Source of the DNA: Lithodes maja
Lineage: Eukaryota > Arthropoda > Malacostraca > Decapoda > Lithodidae
Assembly: GCA_037953745.1 (NCBI GenBank)
Contig: JBAKBP010010447.1
Location: 1 to 64,000, forward strand
Direction of reading: 5' to 3'
Length of the DNA stretch: 64,000 nt
Shown: piece by piece, positions 20,040 through 30,554 of the stretch
Layout: each line of letters opens with the position of its first letter
How positions within the stretch are numbered: position 1 is the first letter of the stretch
Notes under the pieces: model-generated
What the model was told of the DNA's origin: nothing
Databases searched by the model: none
The model's input: only the letters and a program-made list of their open reading frames with translations
Made by a program: the position numbers and the translations under genes

Positions 20040-20140
20040 CTGTAGATGTTGAGGGGTGAAGGCAGCACACCAGGGGGAGGGCTGGTCGGTCTCCCAGGCC
20101 TGGTAGTACCGGCAAGCCTCGTATAGAAGTCGAATCTCCC
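20040..20140 (-). CDS. Host exon, MINPP1-like phosphatase (first of two seen)
   Basis: This is a 101-bp minus-strand exon. The acceptor TTTTTTCAG lies just above 20140 and the donor GTTGGT just below 20040. After two bases the frame reads EIRLLYEACRYYQAWETDQ, then PSPWCAAFTPQHLQ, ending on a codon boundary that joins exon 18105-18214 in phase. The SPWC motif followed by a VLEY-type block is characteristic of MINPP1 among histidine acid phosphatases. Identification is from memory of the family, so treat it as probable. Earlier and later exons are not visible in the window and probably lie beyond large TE-filled introns. Confidence 0.7.
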
Positions 20141-20240
20141 CTGAAAAAATACACAAGTCTGGTATAGAACTTGAGGCTCCCCTGAAACAATATATAATCT
20201 GGTATATAATTCGAACCGCCCCTGGTTGTATACAGTTTAG
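20120..20240 (-). repeat. Three imperfect ~40-bp tandem copies of the exon acceptor region
   Basis: On the plus strand the unit (GTATAGAAGTCGAATCTCCCCTG and a following AT-rich spacer) recurs three times, ending near 20150, 20190 and 20225. Each copy includes the acceptor-like CAGGGG of the minus strand. The exon uses the copy nearest its coding sequence. The upstream copies could act as decoy acceptors. Confidence 0.65.
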
Positions 20241-20624
20241 GGAGGATCTGTGGGGATTAAGAGGATAAAGACTATCTAGAGTAAGGTTTGGCATCCTCTA
20301 CCCAACCTTAGCCATTTCTGTGTGTCTCTTTTACTGTACAGTACTACTTTTCCTTCTAGGTGCTGGCGAGATCACCCGATTGGATGGCACTGTAAGGGGG
20401 GCTGCGGATAGTGGGGGTATTGGCCCGGGGGTGCAAGCCCGTAGGATAATGATACCTTCCCCCGCTGCCCTCTCAGAGACAGATCTCATCTCTCCCTGGC
20501 CCCTTCGGGAGCCTGAACATCCAAATCTGCTTCGGCCTATCGAACTCGGGACTGATCGGCCAGACAATCTGGGGAACAACAACAACAACCCTCTGAATTC
20601 CATATACCGTTCCTAATCTGAATA
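20241..20624. other. Unassigned DNA with AAC-repeat-tailed retroposed fragment
   Basis: From about 20360 a GC-richer stretch runs into an AAC repeat at 20577-20591. This looks like the 3' end of a LINE or SINE with an AAC tail. I cannot name the family. The short AGGATCTGTGGGGATTAA word at 20235 links to the foldback repeats. Confidence 0.35.
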
Positions 20625-22470
20625 AAACTGGTAGCTGGTAGGGGGGTTGAATGATGGGAGTAGAGCGGAGACTGATAAGGAGAAAGCAGAGGTGCTGGGG
20701 AAATACTTTGGGGGGGACTAACAGTGGAGTCGAAGGATGCAGTGCCTACTATTCCCATCAAACAGGCACCGGCACTAGAACTAATAGAGTTTTCCCATGC
20801 TAGAATAAGAAGGGCTATAGAAAAAATGAACAGAAGTAAGTCACCGGGACCGGATGGGATACACCCAAGAATCATAAAGGAAGGAGGGGAGATGTTAGTA
20901 GAGCCATTGAAAATGTTATTTGAGGTATCGTTTAATACAGGACAAATCCCGATGGACTGGAGAGAGGCGAACATAACAGCTATATTTAAGAAGGGAAAGA
21001 GAAATGACCCAGGGAATTATAGACCAGTCAGTTTGACAAGTGTTGTGTGTAAACTAATGGAAACGGTAATTAGAGAAGGAATAATGGATCATATGAAGTC
21101 AAACCAACTTTTCAGTGGGAGACAGTTCGGATTCTTGCCGGGGAGGTCGACGGTACTACAGCTAATTAAGGTGGTAGATGATTGGATGCAAATTCTAGAA
21201 GATGGTGATGTAATAGACGTGGTATATTGCGATTTTATGAAGGCCTTTGATAAGGTCCCACATAAAAGGTTAATAGAGAAAGTTAGAAGCTATAATATAG
21301 GGGAGAAATGTGTGAAATGGATAGAAGCCTTCCTGAAAGATCGGAGACAGAGGGTACTGGTGAATGGAATAGGCTCGGGGTGGAGGGAAATTACAAGTGG
21401 GGTACCTCAGGGATCTGTGTTGGGACCACTGCTGTTCGTTATATTTATCAACGACTTGCCTGAAGTTATAACTAATGGAAGTGAGGTATACCTGTATGCG
21501 GATGACACTAAGCTGTATAGAAGAGTGAGGAGTAAGGAAGATATGGGTTTGCTTCAAGGAGATGTGGAGGGCATGAAGGGATGGTCTGAGCATTGGTTAA
21601 TGCCTTTTCATCCAAAAAAATGCAAGTACATGCGGATTGGGACCAGCAAGATAGACAAGGTAGGATACAGTATGTATGAAGCGATGGAGGAAGTGAATGC
21701 AGAAAAGGATATAGGAGTAGTGATAGACAATAAGTTAAATTTCTCAGAACATTTAGCGGAAAAGATAAACAAAGCCAATAGAATTGTAGGGCTGATAAGG
21801 AGGACATTTGTGTCACTTGACGAAGAAATCTTCAGGAATCTCTATACAGCGCTGGTTAGGCCGCACCTGGAATATGCGAACCAGGTGTGGGCTCCATATA
21901 TGGTAAAGGATATAGAAGCAGTGGAGAAAGTGCAGAGGAGAGCTAGCAAGCAAGCTGGTACCAACGTTGAAGAGCGCGGGCTATGAGCAGAGGTTGAGGA
22001 CACTGGGGCTTCCGACACTGGCAGAAAGAGAGGGGATATGATAGAGACTTTTAAGATAGTGTCGGGAAAGTACGATGAGGATGTGTGTGAAGGTATCTTC
22101 TTGATGCGGGAGGGAACAAGAACGAGAGGACACTCTAAGAAAATTTACAAAGAAAGAAATAGGCTTGAGAAGGCAAAGAATTCATTTTGTGATAGAGTGG
22201 TAAATGAGTGGAACGCACTGCCCTAGTATGTAGTCGATTCCGAATCAATAAGGGAGTTTGAAAGTAATCTTGATAAAGCATGGGGAAGACAAGATTTGAA
22301 GTTTGATTATAAAACAAAAATACAGAATAGTAAAAATGTTGCGTCTACTACCGCCGCCGCCAACACCGTGAACGACCGCAGCAGTGCAAGTACTGGTACT
22401 GAGCTGGATACACAGGCATAGTTTGCCTTTTTCCAGAGGATCTACTGTAAGAAACTGTAAGAAACTAAGA
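20625..22470 (+). pseudogene. CR1-type LINE ORF2 fragment, copy 1
   Basis: A 420-codon frame (20724-21986) carries RT motifs SPGPDGIHPRI, NYRPVSLTSVVCKL, VVYCDFMKAFDKVPH (motif A), SGVPQGSVLGPLLF (motif B) and LYADDTKLYR (motif C). The reading frame is broken before it (stop at 20719) and after it (CAAG duplicated at 21947-21954). Past that point it continues in another frame with a further stop near 22226. It ends with an Ala-rich stretch and AAGAAACTGT repeats. It is nearly identical to 50870-52715 and is 5'-truncated at about 20630. It encodes no working enzyme. Confidence 0.9.
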
Positions 22471-22477
22471 AACTGTA

Positions 22478-23797
22478 TCTAATTTATTAAGCTTTTATAG
22501 CAGAGTTGTAGATGTTACACAGGAGAGAGAGGAATGGGTTGACTGTGTTTACCTGGACCTGAAAACGGCCTTTGACAGGGTGCCTCACAAAAGGTTATTG
22601 TGGAAATTGCAGGTTGTTGGAGGTGTACATGGTAGGATGTTAAAATGGATGGAAAACTTTTTAATAGGAAGAGAAATTCGGACCACGATACGAGACGAAT
22701 ATTCACAGTGGAGGAGTGTGACGAGCGGAGTACCACAGGGATCAGTGTTGGGTCCGATAATGTTCCTACTTTATGTAAACGACATGCCAGAAAACTTGAA
22801 TAGTCATATGAATATGTTTGCGGATGACGCTAAGATCATGAAGAAGGTCACCTGTATAGAAAGTTGTCAGGATCTTCAAAAGGACCTAGATGAGTTGCAC
22901 AGATGGAGCCAAACCTGGAAAATGAGTTTCAATGCAGAAAAGTGTCATGTTTTGGAAGTGGGAACAAGTGAGATAAGGCCAAGCTGAGAGTACAAATTAG
23001 GAATTGAAATAATCGGCAAAACACGGCATGAGAAGGACCTTGGAGTGATAATACAAGATGATCTATCCCCGGAGAAGCATATTAACATGATCATTGGAGG
23101 AGCAAATGGAATAATAACCAATATGAGAGTGGCATTTAACTATTTGGATGAAGAAATGTTAAGAAAACTGATAATGACTATGATAAGACCAAGATTTAGA
23201 ATATGCAGCAGTGATATGGTCACCACATTTGAAAAAACATATAAACAAATTAGAGAAAGTCCAAAGGATAGCAACGAAGATGATCCCAAGATTGAAGGAG
23301 TTGACATATGAGGAAAGACTTAAGACACTACAACTGCCTACCTTGAAAGAGAGAAGGGAACGAGGCGACTTAATAGCGATGTTCAAGGGAGTAAAAAGTT
23401 TGGAACGAGTAGATAGGGAAGATCTATTCGTGAGGGATAATGGAAGGACAAGAGGGCACGAGTTTAAGCTGAGGAAGGGCAGATGTCGTAAGGACACAAA
23501 GAAATTCAGCTTCCCATATAGGAGTATAGAGACTTGGAACAACTTGGAGGTGGAGGTGGTGAGAGCGAGGAACATTAACATGTTCAAATCTAGGTTGGAT
23601 AAAAGTAAATATGGAAATAGGTCAACATAAGTTATGATATGTTAGTCCAAAATACTGGGAACTGGGAATATCCATTACGATACTTGTCTAAGTAAAATGG
23701 ATTGATTATAAAGTAACTAAGACAGACAACACGAGATCTGCTCAATTCCTGTAAACTACAAATAGGTAAATACAAATAGGTAAATACAGTATATATA
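22478..23797 (+). pseudogene. CR1-type LINE ORF2 fragment, second CR1 family
   Basis: The fragment starts inside RT motif A (CVYLDLKTAFDRVPHKRL), followed by SGVPQGSVLGPIMF and FADDAKIMKK. Then come the CR1 C-terminal words LDEEMLRKL, LPTLKERRERGDL and FSFPYRSIETWN, with an in-frame stop at 22985-22987 and a frame change near 23210. It resembles the full-length element at 54733-58985 but is clearly diverged. It ends in 14-bp repeats of the form AAATAGGTAAATAC (23758-23788). Confidence 0.85.
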
Positions 23798-24571
23798 TAC
23801 AGTCAGCCCCCCCAATACGCGATTCCACAATTCGCGAAAACCCTAATACACGAGTGACCCCTCGAAAATAACATTAATTAATTAAACATTAATTACGCGA
23901 GGTGGTACCACAATACACGAATCGAGAGCTAAGAAGGGGCCAAATCCGCTATTCCCGCTTGATACGCGAGCACGTCTACGTTTCGCGAGGCCCAGGAGTA
24001 GCTCTGAAAAAAGAAGAAGACGGGCATACGCCTGCCTTCCCTCCCGCTTACCCTCCCTCCCTCCCTCCCACAGTCCCGCTCAAGCGGCATAGCCGTGCGG
24101 AGTGACCAAACGTTTGTAGTGCCTGCCACTTTTTTCGCCATGCCACGCCAATATAAGAAGATTAACACACAAAATGAAGGTGGAAGTGTTGGATAGCAAG
24201 AAAAAAGGAGAAGGAAACTGTGCAATAGGCTTGTCAGAGTAAACTGTTCGTACGATTTGGTCAGGGAGGGAGAAGTTGGAGAAAATCGTGAAGTCCTACG
24301 GTCCTAGTCCTAGTCCTAGCCTATCTTCTACTAATTTTAAGGTAAGGTTTCATATTTTTATTCATTGTTCTTATTATATATAAGATATAGACTGTACTGT
24401 AGAGCCAAAAATGTCGAAAATAAGGCCAAAATTTTTGAAAATAGGCCATAATTGAGAGATGTCACCCATATCTAATTATTCCTATTTAAAGTTAGGTCCA
24501 CAATACGCGGATTCCCAATACGCGATGCCTCCTGTCGCCCCTATTCTCGCGTATTGGGGGGGCTGACTGTA
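23798..24571 (+). mobile_element. Non-autonomous Tigger-like element, copy 2
   Basis: The element is 23800-24569 (770 bp) between TA dinucleotides, reverse oriented relative to the copy at 14910-15680. The two differ by few bases by eye, including CTCAAGCG(G/C)-type changes. It carries the same HTH remnant at 24140-24305. Confidence 0.88.
24140..24305 (+). pseudogene. Tigger transposase N-terminal HTH remnant, copy 2
   Basis: It is the same remnant as at 15172-15339, starting MPRQYKK. One base of difference before the basic stretch puts this copy in a different frame after about 10 residues, so the two copies carry distinct lesions. A stop interrupts the HTH-like words in both. Confidence 0.55.
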
Positions 24572-24574
24572 CTG

Positions 24575-25289
24575 TACACTCGGATACCATAGTCTCTAGC
24601 CCACTCACACAAATTCGTGGATATCACCTATTTCTAATTATGGAAATATATCTCTGGAAACTAATTTATTGAAATAATGTTCTATGAATCAACTAGAAAA
24701 CTATATATATATACTGTACTGTACTATATATATATACTGTACTGTATATTAACCCTTGTCTAGCGGGGTGTTTTGGGCTCATTTGGGCATATTCAGGCCC
24801 TCCTGAATGATCAATCAAGTATCTGCATGAAAATAAATGTATTCAGCAAGAAACTAGGCGCTAAAAGCTTAAAAATGAGACCAGAACGAGCTACGTAGCA
24901 CTCGTGGTTCTCTTGCAGTGGTGCCACGAACATGGGAGTTTAGCGTATAGCGGTATATTTTTCCCAGCTATGCTCACTACTGGCTACACTGCCGGCCTCT
25001 CGAGAACACAGGGAACATGAGTTAATGGGCGGCGGTAAGCCCTGGGAGTCGGCTGTCTGGCCCGCTGCGCTCCCGGCCATTTGCACTCGATTTTAACCCT
25101 TTAAAAGCCTTAATAATGCTCCTAACTTACTTCAAATTGGTGCACGACTTAAGTTGAGCGCCGCCAATAAGGGGTTAACAAGCAACCTCCATCCAAAATT
25201 CAATCCAGATAACTATAATTGCATAAAGAAAAATACAGGGGGTCCAAGAGTTCTTATAAGCGGGCTAGAAACTACGGTATCCGAGTGTA
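24575..25289. mobile_element. TA-flanked MITE with CACTCGGATACC ends, carrying a nested MITE
   Basis: The element is 24577-25287 between TA dinucleotides. Ends CACTCGGATACCATAG and CTACGGTATCCGAGTG are inverted repeats extending about 26 bp. Without the nested TTAA element it would be about 285 bp. It begins 5 bp after the Tigger copy. Confidence 0.75.
24749..25178. mobile_element. 422-bp TTAA MITE nested in the preceding MITE
   Basis: The element is 24753-25174 with TTAA on both sides. Ends are CCCTTGTCTAGCGGGG and, reversed, CCCCTTATTGGCGGCG. Its end sequence differs from the other TTAA families here. Confidence 0.75.
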
Positions 25290-25640
25290 CATATACACAC
25301 ATACATACATACAGTACACAGGTCTAGGTCTACCGAGTTGGAGTCTGCACTGCGTCCCGAGGGGTCTCCGGTTGAGCTGGAGGAGGACCGGTCTTTCTTG
25401 GGGTTTGGGACTCGGGGTCCGTCGTCAGCCAGGATGGCACGGCTAATCCCCCAAGAGTCCACGGCTCCGCCGGGAGACATCCGATATGTTCCACACGGGA
25501 CTGCACGGAGCTTCTTTTGATCGGGCACAGGAGGTGTTTATTTCACGTCCGTGCATAAACCGCACTGACGCAGCGTGGGAGTGTGTGACCACTATGTGTA
25601 TTATGTTCGAAAGTTTCAAGTGCCGGATCAGTGTGTGGAC
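25290..25640 (+). other. Probable leader of DIRS-C
   Basis: A GC-rich stretch (25330-25510) contains CCGCCGGG, a word enriched in the DIRS elements of this window. No start codon region or terminal repeat is certain. A minus-strand open frame (25265-25528) is Ser-rich and unconvincing. Confidence 0.35.
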
Positions 25641-28490
25641 TCTGCCATGTTAAACAGGTTCTATTGACAGCATGGGACGCTATCAAGTCTTATATTTCTA
25701 GAACTTTTAAGAAAGTACCTTCTTTAGCTGAAACTGAATATATAAATTTGTTAAACATTAAAATTGCTTCTTCTCAATGATTCAGTCGTTCTAGTTCTCC
25801 CCCTAGCGCTAGCAAGTCTTCTCATAAGAAGTGAAAGCGCTCTTCTAGTCCTAAATTAAAGAGAACAAAAAGGCTTAACCTCGGTCACTCCAAGCTCTCA
25901 GACGAGCACATCTGAGACCATCACTCAGTCGGCTATTCCTGTTACTGACTCTGCATTAATGTCCCCTCCTATGCATCACAGTCTTCCCATGGTGTCTCTA
26001 GAACAGATACATTCCTCTTTGCCTGGCTTTGAGGTCCAACCTTTACTTAGGCATAGTGATCAACCAGTTAATCCTGACGTCTTCACAGTGTTTGCCGAGG
26101 TTCAACACTCAGGAGACTCACCACAGAAACCATTAATTGCCATTGTACCTTTGACAAGGAGAGATAATTCTGACTGCAATGCCAGTGCGTATTGAACCTT
26201 TGAGTGAAGCTGTGGGAAATCCGAGTGTTTCTTGTGATGCTCCTCTTGCAAAGGTCAATATTTATGAGGTACCAAGGGTACCAAGGCTCAGCCTTGAGGA
26301 AAACTATGATCCGAGTCAGGAGGTGTTAGCTGATGACGATTACTATTACTTTCTTGGGATCAAGAGCAGCAGTATGAAGAGCAGCCTCCTACTCAATCTC
26401 CCTCTTCTGCCCAAGCTGAGCCTCCCTTGCAAACTAATATATCTGTTGTACAAGATTCGTTGAACGAATGGAAGGACAATATTGACAAACTTATGGACGA
26501 AAAACATCATAAAGTAATGAATGGCTTTCGTAATAATCCATCTTCAATGCTGAAGACACCATCTATTCCCACTGTGCCCCTAGCTCCAATACCTGTACAA
26601 CCTAGGCCTCAGTCTCCGACCCTGCCCACATCTGCTACTAGATCCACTGTTCAGCAAACTTCCCTAGTTCCCCCATCTTTGTTTATGTCACATATAACTC
26701 CCACGTCTTTAGAAGTGTACCCAGAGGTTCCTAAAAGGCCACTACCACTGTTGTATGGCCCTCCAAGACAGTGGCAACGAATTCCGTGCCAGCCACCTGT
26801 TGATGCGGAGACGGGTTATCGCGATTGCTTCCCTGTATCACAAGATTGGTCGATCGAAATAAATGAACACAAACAGCTCAGAGCTAAAGACAGTGAGGGC
26901 AGGGTCCTGGACGTGGTTATCAATCCATTTCCATCCAACAATTATGCTTGGTATTTTGTGTACAAATTAGTGCCAGCAGTTTCATCAGGTAAGCTCTTGA
27001 ACCCATGGTCGGATTTCAAGCGAATGGACAGCCTTGAAAATGTTGTCATCTCTGTACCAGACCGGATGTGTTTCTAAACTAAGCGAGTCTCAGTTCCCTA
27101 TGGTGTCGGTTTCTAACTTGGGTTATGGACCATGGACTGAGTGGGTGGGAGAGGCCAACAAATTTGCCTTGGGTTGTTCGAATCTTGCTCCAAATAAAAT
27201 ACCTAATGAGGACCATCATTTCGCGTCCTTGCATGTGTTAAAATCAGATTCAATCCCTGTGTAGTTCTCGGAGTTCCTCAGAGGACCTAAAATTGTATGC
27301 CAAACACTTTCTGATCCTTTATTATCTGCTCCAACCCCAGGTATGTTAGATAAGGATTTTAGGTTAAGGCAGAAGGCTCATAAATTCATTTTGTTGTAAA
27401 CAGACAACTGACTAACTGTATGGAAGAAGTCACAAACTCGATTGACACAACATTTTCGGCTGTACTCTCTTATATTAGGAAGATATCTTTGTCCAATTCT
27501 CTCATGGTTGTTGGGGACATTCGTACAACATTGTTTGAGGCAGCTAGAGCTCGCCAGGAGCTAAGAATTTACCTTGCTCGTAACCTTCCTAAGGACATCA
27601 AAATGAGAGTATTACATTCACCCCTATACACTAACAGCTTGTTGACTCCGAACACATGGACAGAAGTCAATACACTTTTACTACAGCCTTCTGTCACAAC
27701 ATTTAGATCTATCTATCTATTGCCGGATGCCTTACTCCCCTTAATGAGGGTGGCCATACACAGAAGGCCCCAAGCGGACCTATTCCCTGTAAGAGGGACA
27801 ACCCGAGCCAGTTTACTGAAGGACTTACAGGATTTACCACTCAATTTAGGATCCGTCCGACTCCGAGTCCCTCTATGTATCTTGTTAGTACTAATTTTCT
27901 ACAGTGGTGTTTGGCTAGTCCATCCAATAACCTGCCTAAGTACACTTAGATAAGCAGTATAGATTTGTATCAGGTTTACTCCCCTAGACAGGTTGCCGAC
28001 CAATGCTGACTATACCCATCCACCCGGATTTTTATAAGGTTGTCTCCCCTAGATGGGTTGCCGACCAAGGCTAATGAGTCCCATCAACCCATTTAACTTT
28101 ATCAAAATGAGGGCTCAGAAACTGTCTCGTGGACGAGGGTCCAGGGGTCGTCCTCACTTTGCACCACCTACTGTACACTGAATTCTACCAGGGGTAGCTT
28201 TCAGGTGCCCTATTGGGGGCGAGGAGGTACCAGAGGTAGACCTTTTCACCAGCAATCTAGGGGCAGAGGTGCTCACCAGTTATCCTCGACCCCAAGACAA
28301 CAACATAATCCTAGACCAGCTGGTAACCTACAAAGCTCACACTCTCATCAGAGACAAATACAACAACCACACACCTCTCAACAGTCTCATCAGTCCGCTA
28401 ATAGACAGCAACACTAGAGACAACCTCAACACAATCAAGGGCAATCTAGAACTTTTCAAGGGTAAACCAAAAAAACTATCTTCTCTCAAG
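25640..28490 (+). pseudogene. DIRS-C gag, decayed
   Basis: The order of blocks is that of the DIRS-A gag. A Ser/Lys-rich start with stops comes first. A core with RPLPLLYGP, then a DWSIEINEHKQLRAKDSEGR-type block and YFVYKL, runs at 26427-27077. After a frame change come LGYGPWTEW and a helical block ending FEAARARQELRIYLARNLP (27420-27700). After a 380-bp insertion comes an Arg-Gly-rich tail with SRGRGSRGRP and RGGTRGRP. These RG repeats suggest RNA or DNA binding. Several stops and frameshifts make it non-functional. Divergence from DIRS-A is large, so this is another family. Confidence 0.78.
27708..28085 (-). mobile_element. LINE 3' untranslated fragment inserted in DIRS-C gag
   Basis: It starts with a CTAT repeat (the reversed TAGA tail) followed by TGCCGGATGCC, like the reversed 3' end of the GATA-tailed LINE family at 50067. 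It interrupts the gag between LLLQPSVTTF and MRAQKLSRG. Flanking CATTTA words on both sides may be the remains of a target duplication. Confidence 0.6.
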
Positions 28491-28860
28491 TCAACTCTAG
28501 CCAGCTGGCTTACAGTGCAACAGACAGGATCCTTCAGGGCCAGGTACCGTACCCTGCTTAGCCTCAGGGCACCAGGGCCAGACGGATTGTCAAGAAAGGT
28601 CTGTTCTGGAGTTGGAAACGTCGACCTTATGTGAGACTGAGTTCCAACAACATTGTATTACCCCACAAAGTGTCATAATTAATCAAAGAAATGTTAGAAC
28701 AAAATATATTAGTCTGTGCTCCTCCACAATCAAAAGTATTCTTTTCTCACCTGTTTCTAGTACCCAAGCGGGACAGTACAAAATTAAGACCAGTAATAGA
28801 CCTGTCAATTCTGAAAACATTTATAGTAAATTACAAGTTTTGCATGCTGACGATAAATCA

Positions 28861-29803
28861 TAGGGTAAGACGGGGTAATTTCGCCGAAAATCGCGTACTT
28901 TGACGAATAGAAATTGCCACAAATGGAAATTTTTAATTTTTAATTTGTTATCTATACATTCAGCCTTTCTGCTATAGATGCCCAAAAAACGAAAAAAAAT
29001 ATAATGTTTTGGTCATGCTGCCGAATTTTTGAAAAAAGTCACTCTTGCGGCGAAATTACCCCGCCCGGCGGGGTAGTTTCGCCACGAACTATTTTACGCA
29101 TCATCTAGCTAGTAAACTAGATAATATTATATGATTAATGGCCAGACAAAACACTAGCGCGCAGGTAAAAGCAATGAAAACATTCACAAACCCAAACTGA
29201 CACTAAACATGCCAATAGAAAAACACACAAAACTGAACAGGGCGGGCAGAGATACAGGTGTGTCACACGTGTAGGCCTAGGCGCCACTGTGTCTAGTGCG
29301 GGTGTGGAGCTGTGGACATGTAGTGCGGGTGTGGACGTGTCTAGTGCGGTTGTGGACATATTTATTAGGCCTAAGGGTGTGGAAGTATTTAGTGCGGGTG
29401 TGGACATGTCTCGTGTGGGTGCGGCGTGTAGGTTGCTAGTACAAAGTACCAGGCAGCAGCTGACAGCTACTGCCAACACTGTGTCACACACAAACATACA
29501 AACAAACAAACACACATACAAACAACCCACAAACACCCCCACACACACCTGACCATACCGTCAGACGCGCCGCTAGCCCCGGCTCCAGGCCCTGCGAAAC
29601 TGCAACAAAACCTAAGCCAAACTAGATCTACAACCTAAGCCAAACTAGCTATACAACCTAAACCAAACTTGCTCTACAACCTAAACCAAAACTGCTCTAC
29701 AACCTAAGCCAAACTGCAGCCAAATCGATGCAATAGTTTCGGAGATATCGGCGTTTGAATGCCAATTATTAGCGCCGCGGCGAAATTACCCCGTCTTACC
29801 CTA
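28861..29803. mobile_element. 939-bp TA-flanked MITE with GGGTAAGACGGGG ends
   Basis: The element is 28863-29801 with TA at 28861-28862 and 29802-29803. The terminal repeats are perfect for 24 bp. The same word appears twice more inside as a back-to-back palindrome at about 29049-29083. Removing the element and one TA rejoins the DIRS-C RT frame. Superfamily is uncertain. No transposase is present. Confidence 0.88.
29290..29726. repeat. Two minisatellites inside the TA-flanked MITE
   Basis: Words of the type AGTGCGGGTGTGGAC recur at least four times between 29296 and 29410. A 23-bp unit starting CCTAAGCCAAACTAG repeats five times from 29611 to about 29725 with regular spacing. Confidence 0.75.
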
Positions 29804-29829
29804 TTCGTCTGACTCTAACACCCAATGCT

Positions 29830-29830
<1 letters not shown>

Positions 29831-29869
<39 letters not shown>

Positions 29870-30540
29870 CTGTGAGTGAGGGACCAAAATCAAGGGACGT
29901 TCGAGCCAAAATGCCTGGACACAAGGCGTTTGAAACAATTTAAGTCATAGGAAGAGGGAAAGACTGATTTTGGGACAGAGTTCCTGAGCTCATCTGTTGA
30001 ATAGAAGAAAGACTGAGAGTAACGTTTCACTCTTGGGTTGGAAAGTTGCACAGAGTAGGGGTGGGATTGTGTTGCAAGATGAGTACCACATACCCTACGT
30101 AGAGGAGGTGGTATTCACTGGGAGAGCTCTGAGGAACACTGATTATTGTAGTAGCGATAGAATAGCGAGAGAGATGCAACATTGCGGCGAAGAGAGAGAG
30201 AGATTGCAGAGAGTTGATGAGTGGACGGGAGTTAATGATACGAAAGGCCTTCCTTTCTACTTTGTCTAGGAGTGCGGTGTGAGAGGATCCTCCCCACACA
30301 TGATAACAATACTCAATACAAGGACGCACTGTGCCCCTGTACAGAGCAAGAAGCTGTGCAGGGGTAAAGAACCCCTTGAGGCGGTTGAGTACACCCAGTT
30401 TCTGGGAGGCTGCCTTAGCAAGACTGGTAATATGGTCTTTCCAAGTGAGAGCAGAAGAAAAAGAGACACCAAGAATATTGAGAGAAGATGAAGGATTGAT
30501 TTTTTTATTGTTGAAGTATAAGGGATAGTCCTCTGGGAAT
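29831..30540 (-). pseudogene. Poly(A)-tailed LINE 3' fragment (LINE-X)
   Basis: A 39-base T run (29831-29869) is the reversed poly(A) tail. Reading the minus strand from 30540, translated pieces include LNILGVSF, LGVLNRLKGFFTPAQLL and RPCIEYCYHVWGG, then LLDKVERKAFRI. This is the post-RT region of a Jockey-like or related LINE. A plus-strand fragment of the same family lies at 38035-38435, and its RT motif C appears at 54306-54480. It is truncated at the 5' side and carries frame breaks. Confidence 0.72.
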
Positions 30541-30554
30541 TCCGGCCGGGTAGT

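Larger units (their letters stand above)
28595..29830 (+). pseudogene. DIRS-C reverse transcriptase start, interrupted and truncated
   Basis: HLFLVPKRDSTKLRPVIDLS (about 28738-28806) is the first RT block of a DIRS pol and aligns with DIRS-A at 5443-5510. The frame reaches MLTINH at 28860, is cut by a TA-flanked MITE, and resumes at 29804 as IRLTLTPNA. It then ends at a reversed LINE insertion. No catalytic RT motif remains. Confidence 0.8.

Noticed and set aside
20320..20616. Open frame ending in a run of Asn codons
   Set aside because: The Asn run is an AAC repeat, probably a retroposon tail, and there is no protein similarity.
24577..24610. Part of the Tigger copy 2
   Set aside because: It pairs with 25255-25287 as the end of a separate TA-flanked element.
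29289..29552. Repetitive open frame with many Val/Asp/Ser words
   Set aside because: It is a minisatellite inside a MITE, so its open frame follows from repeat length.
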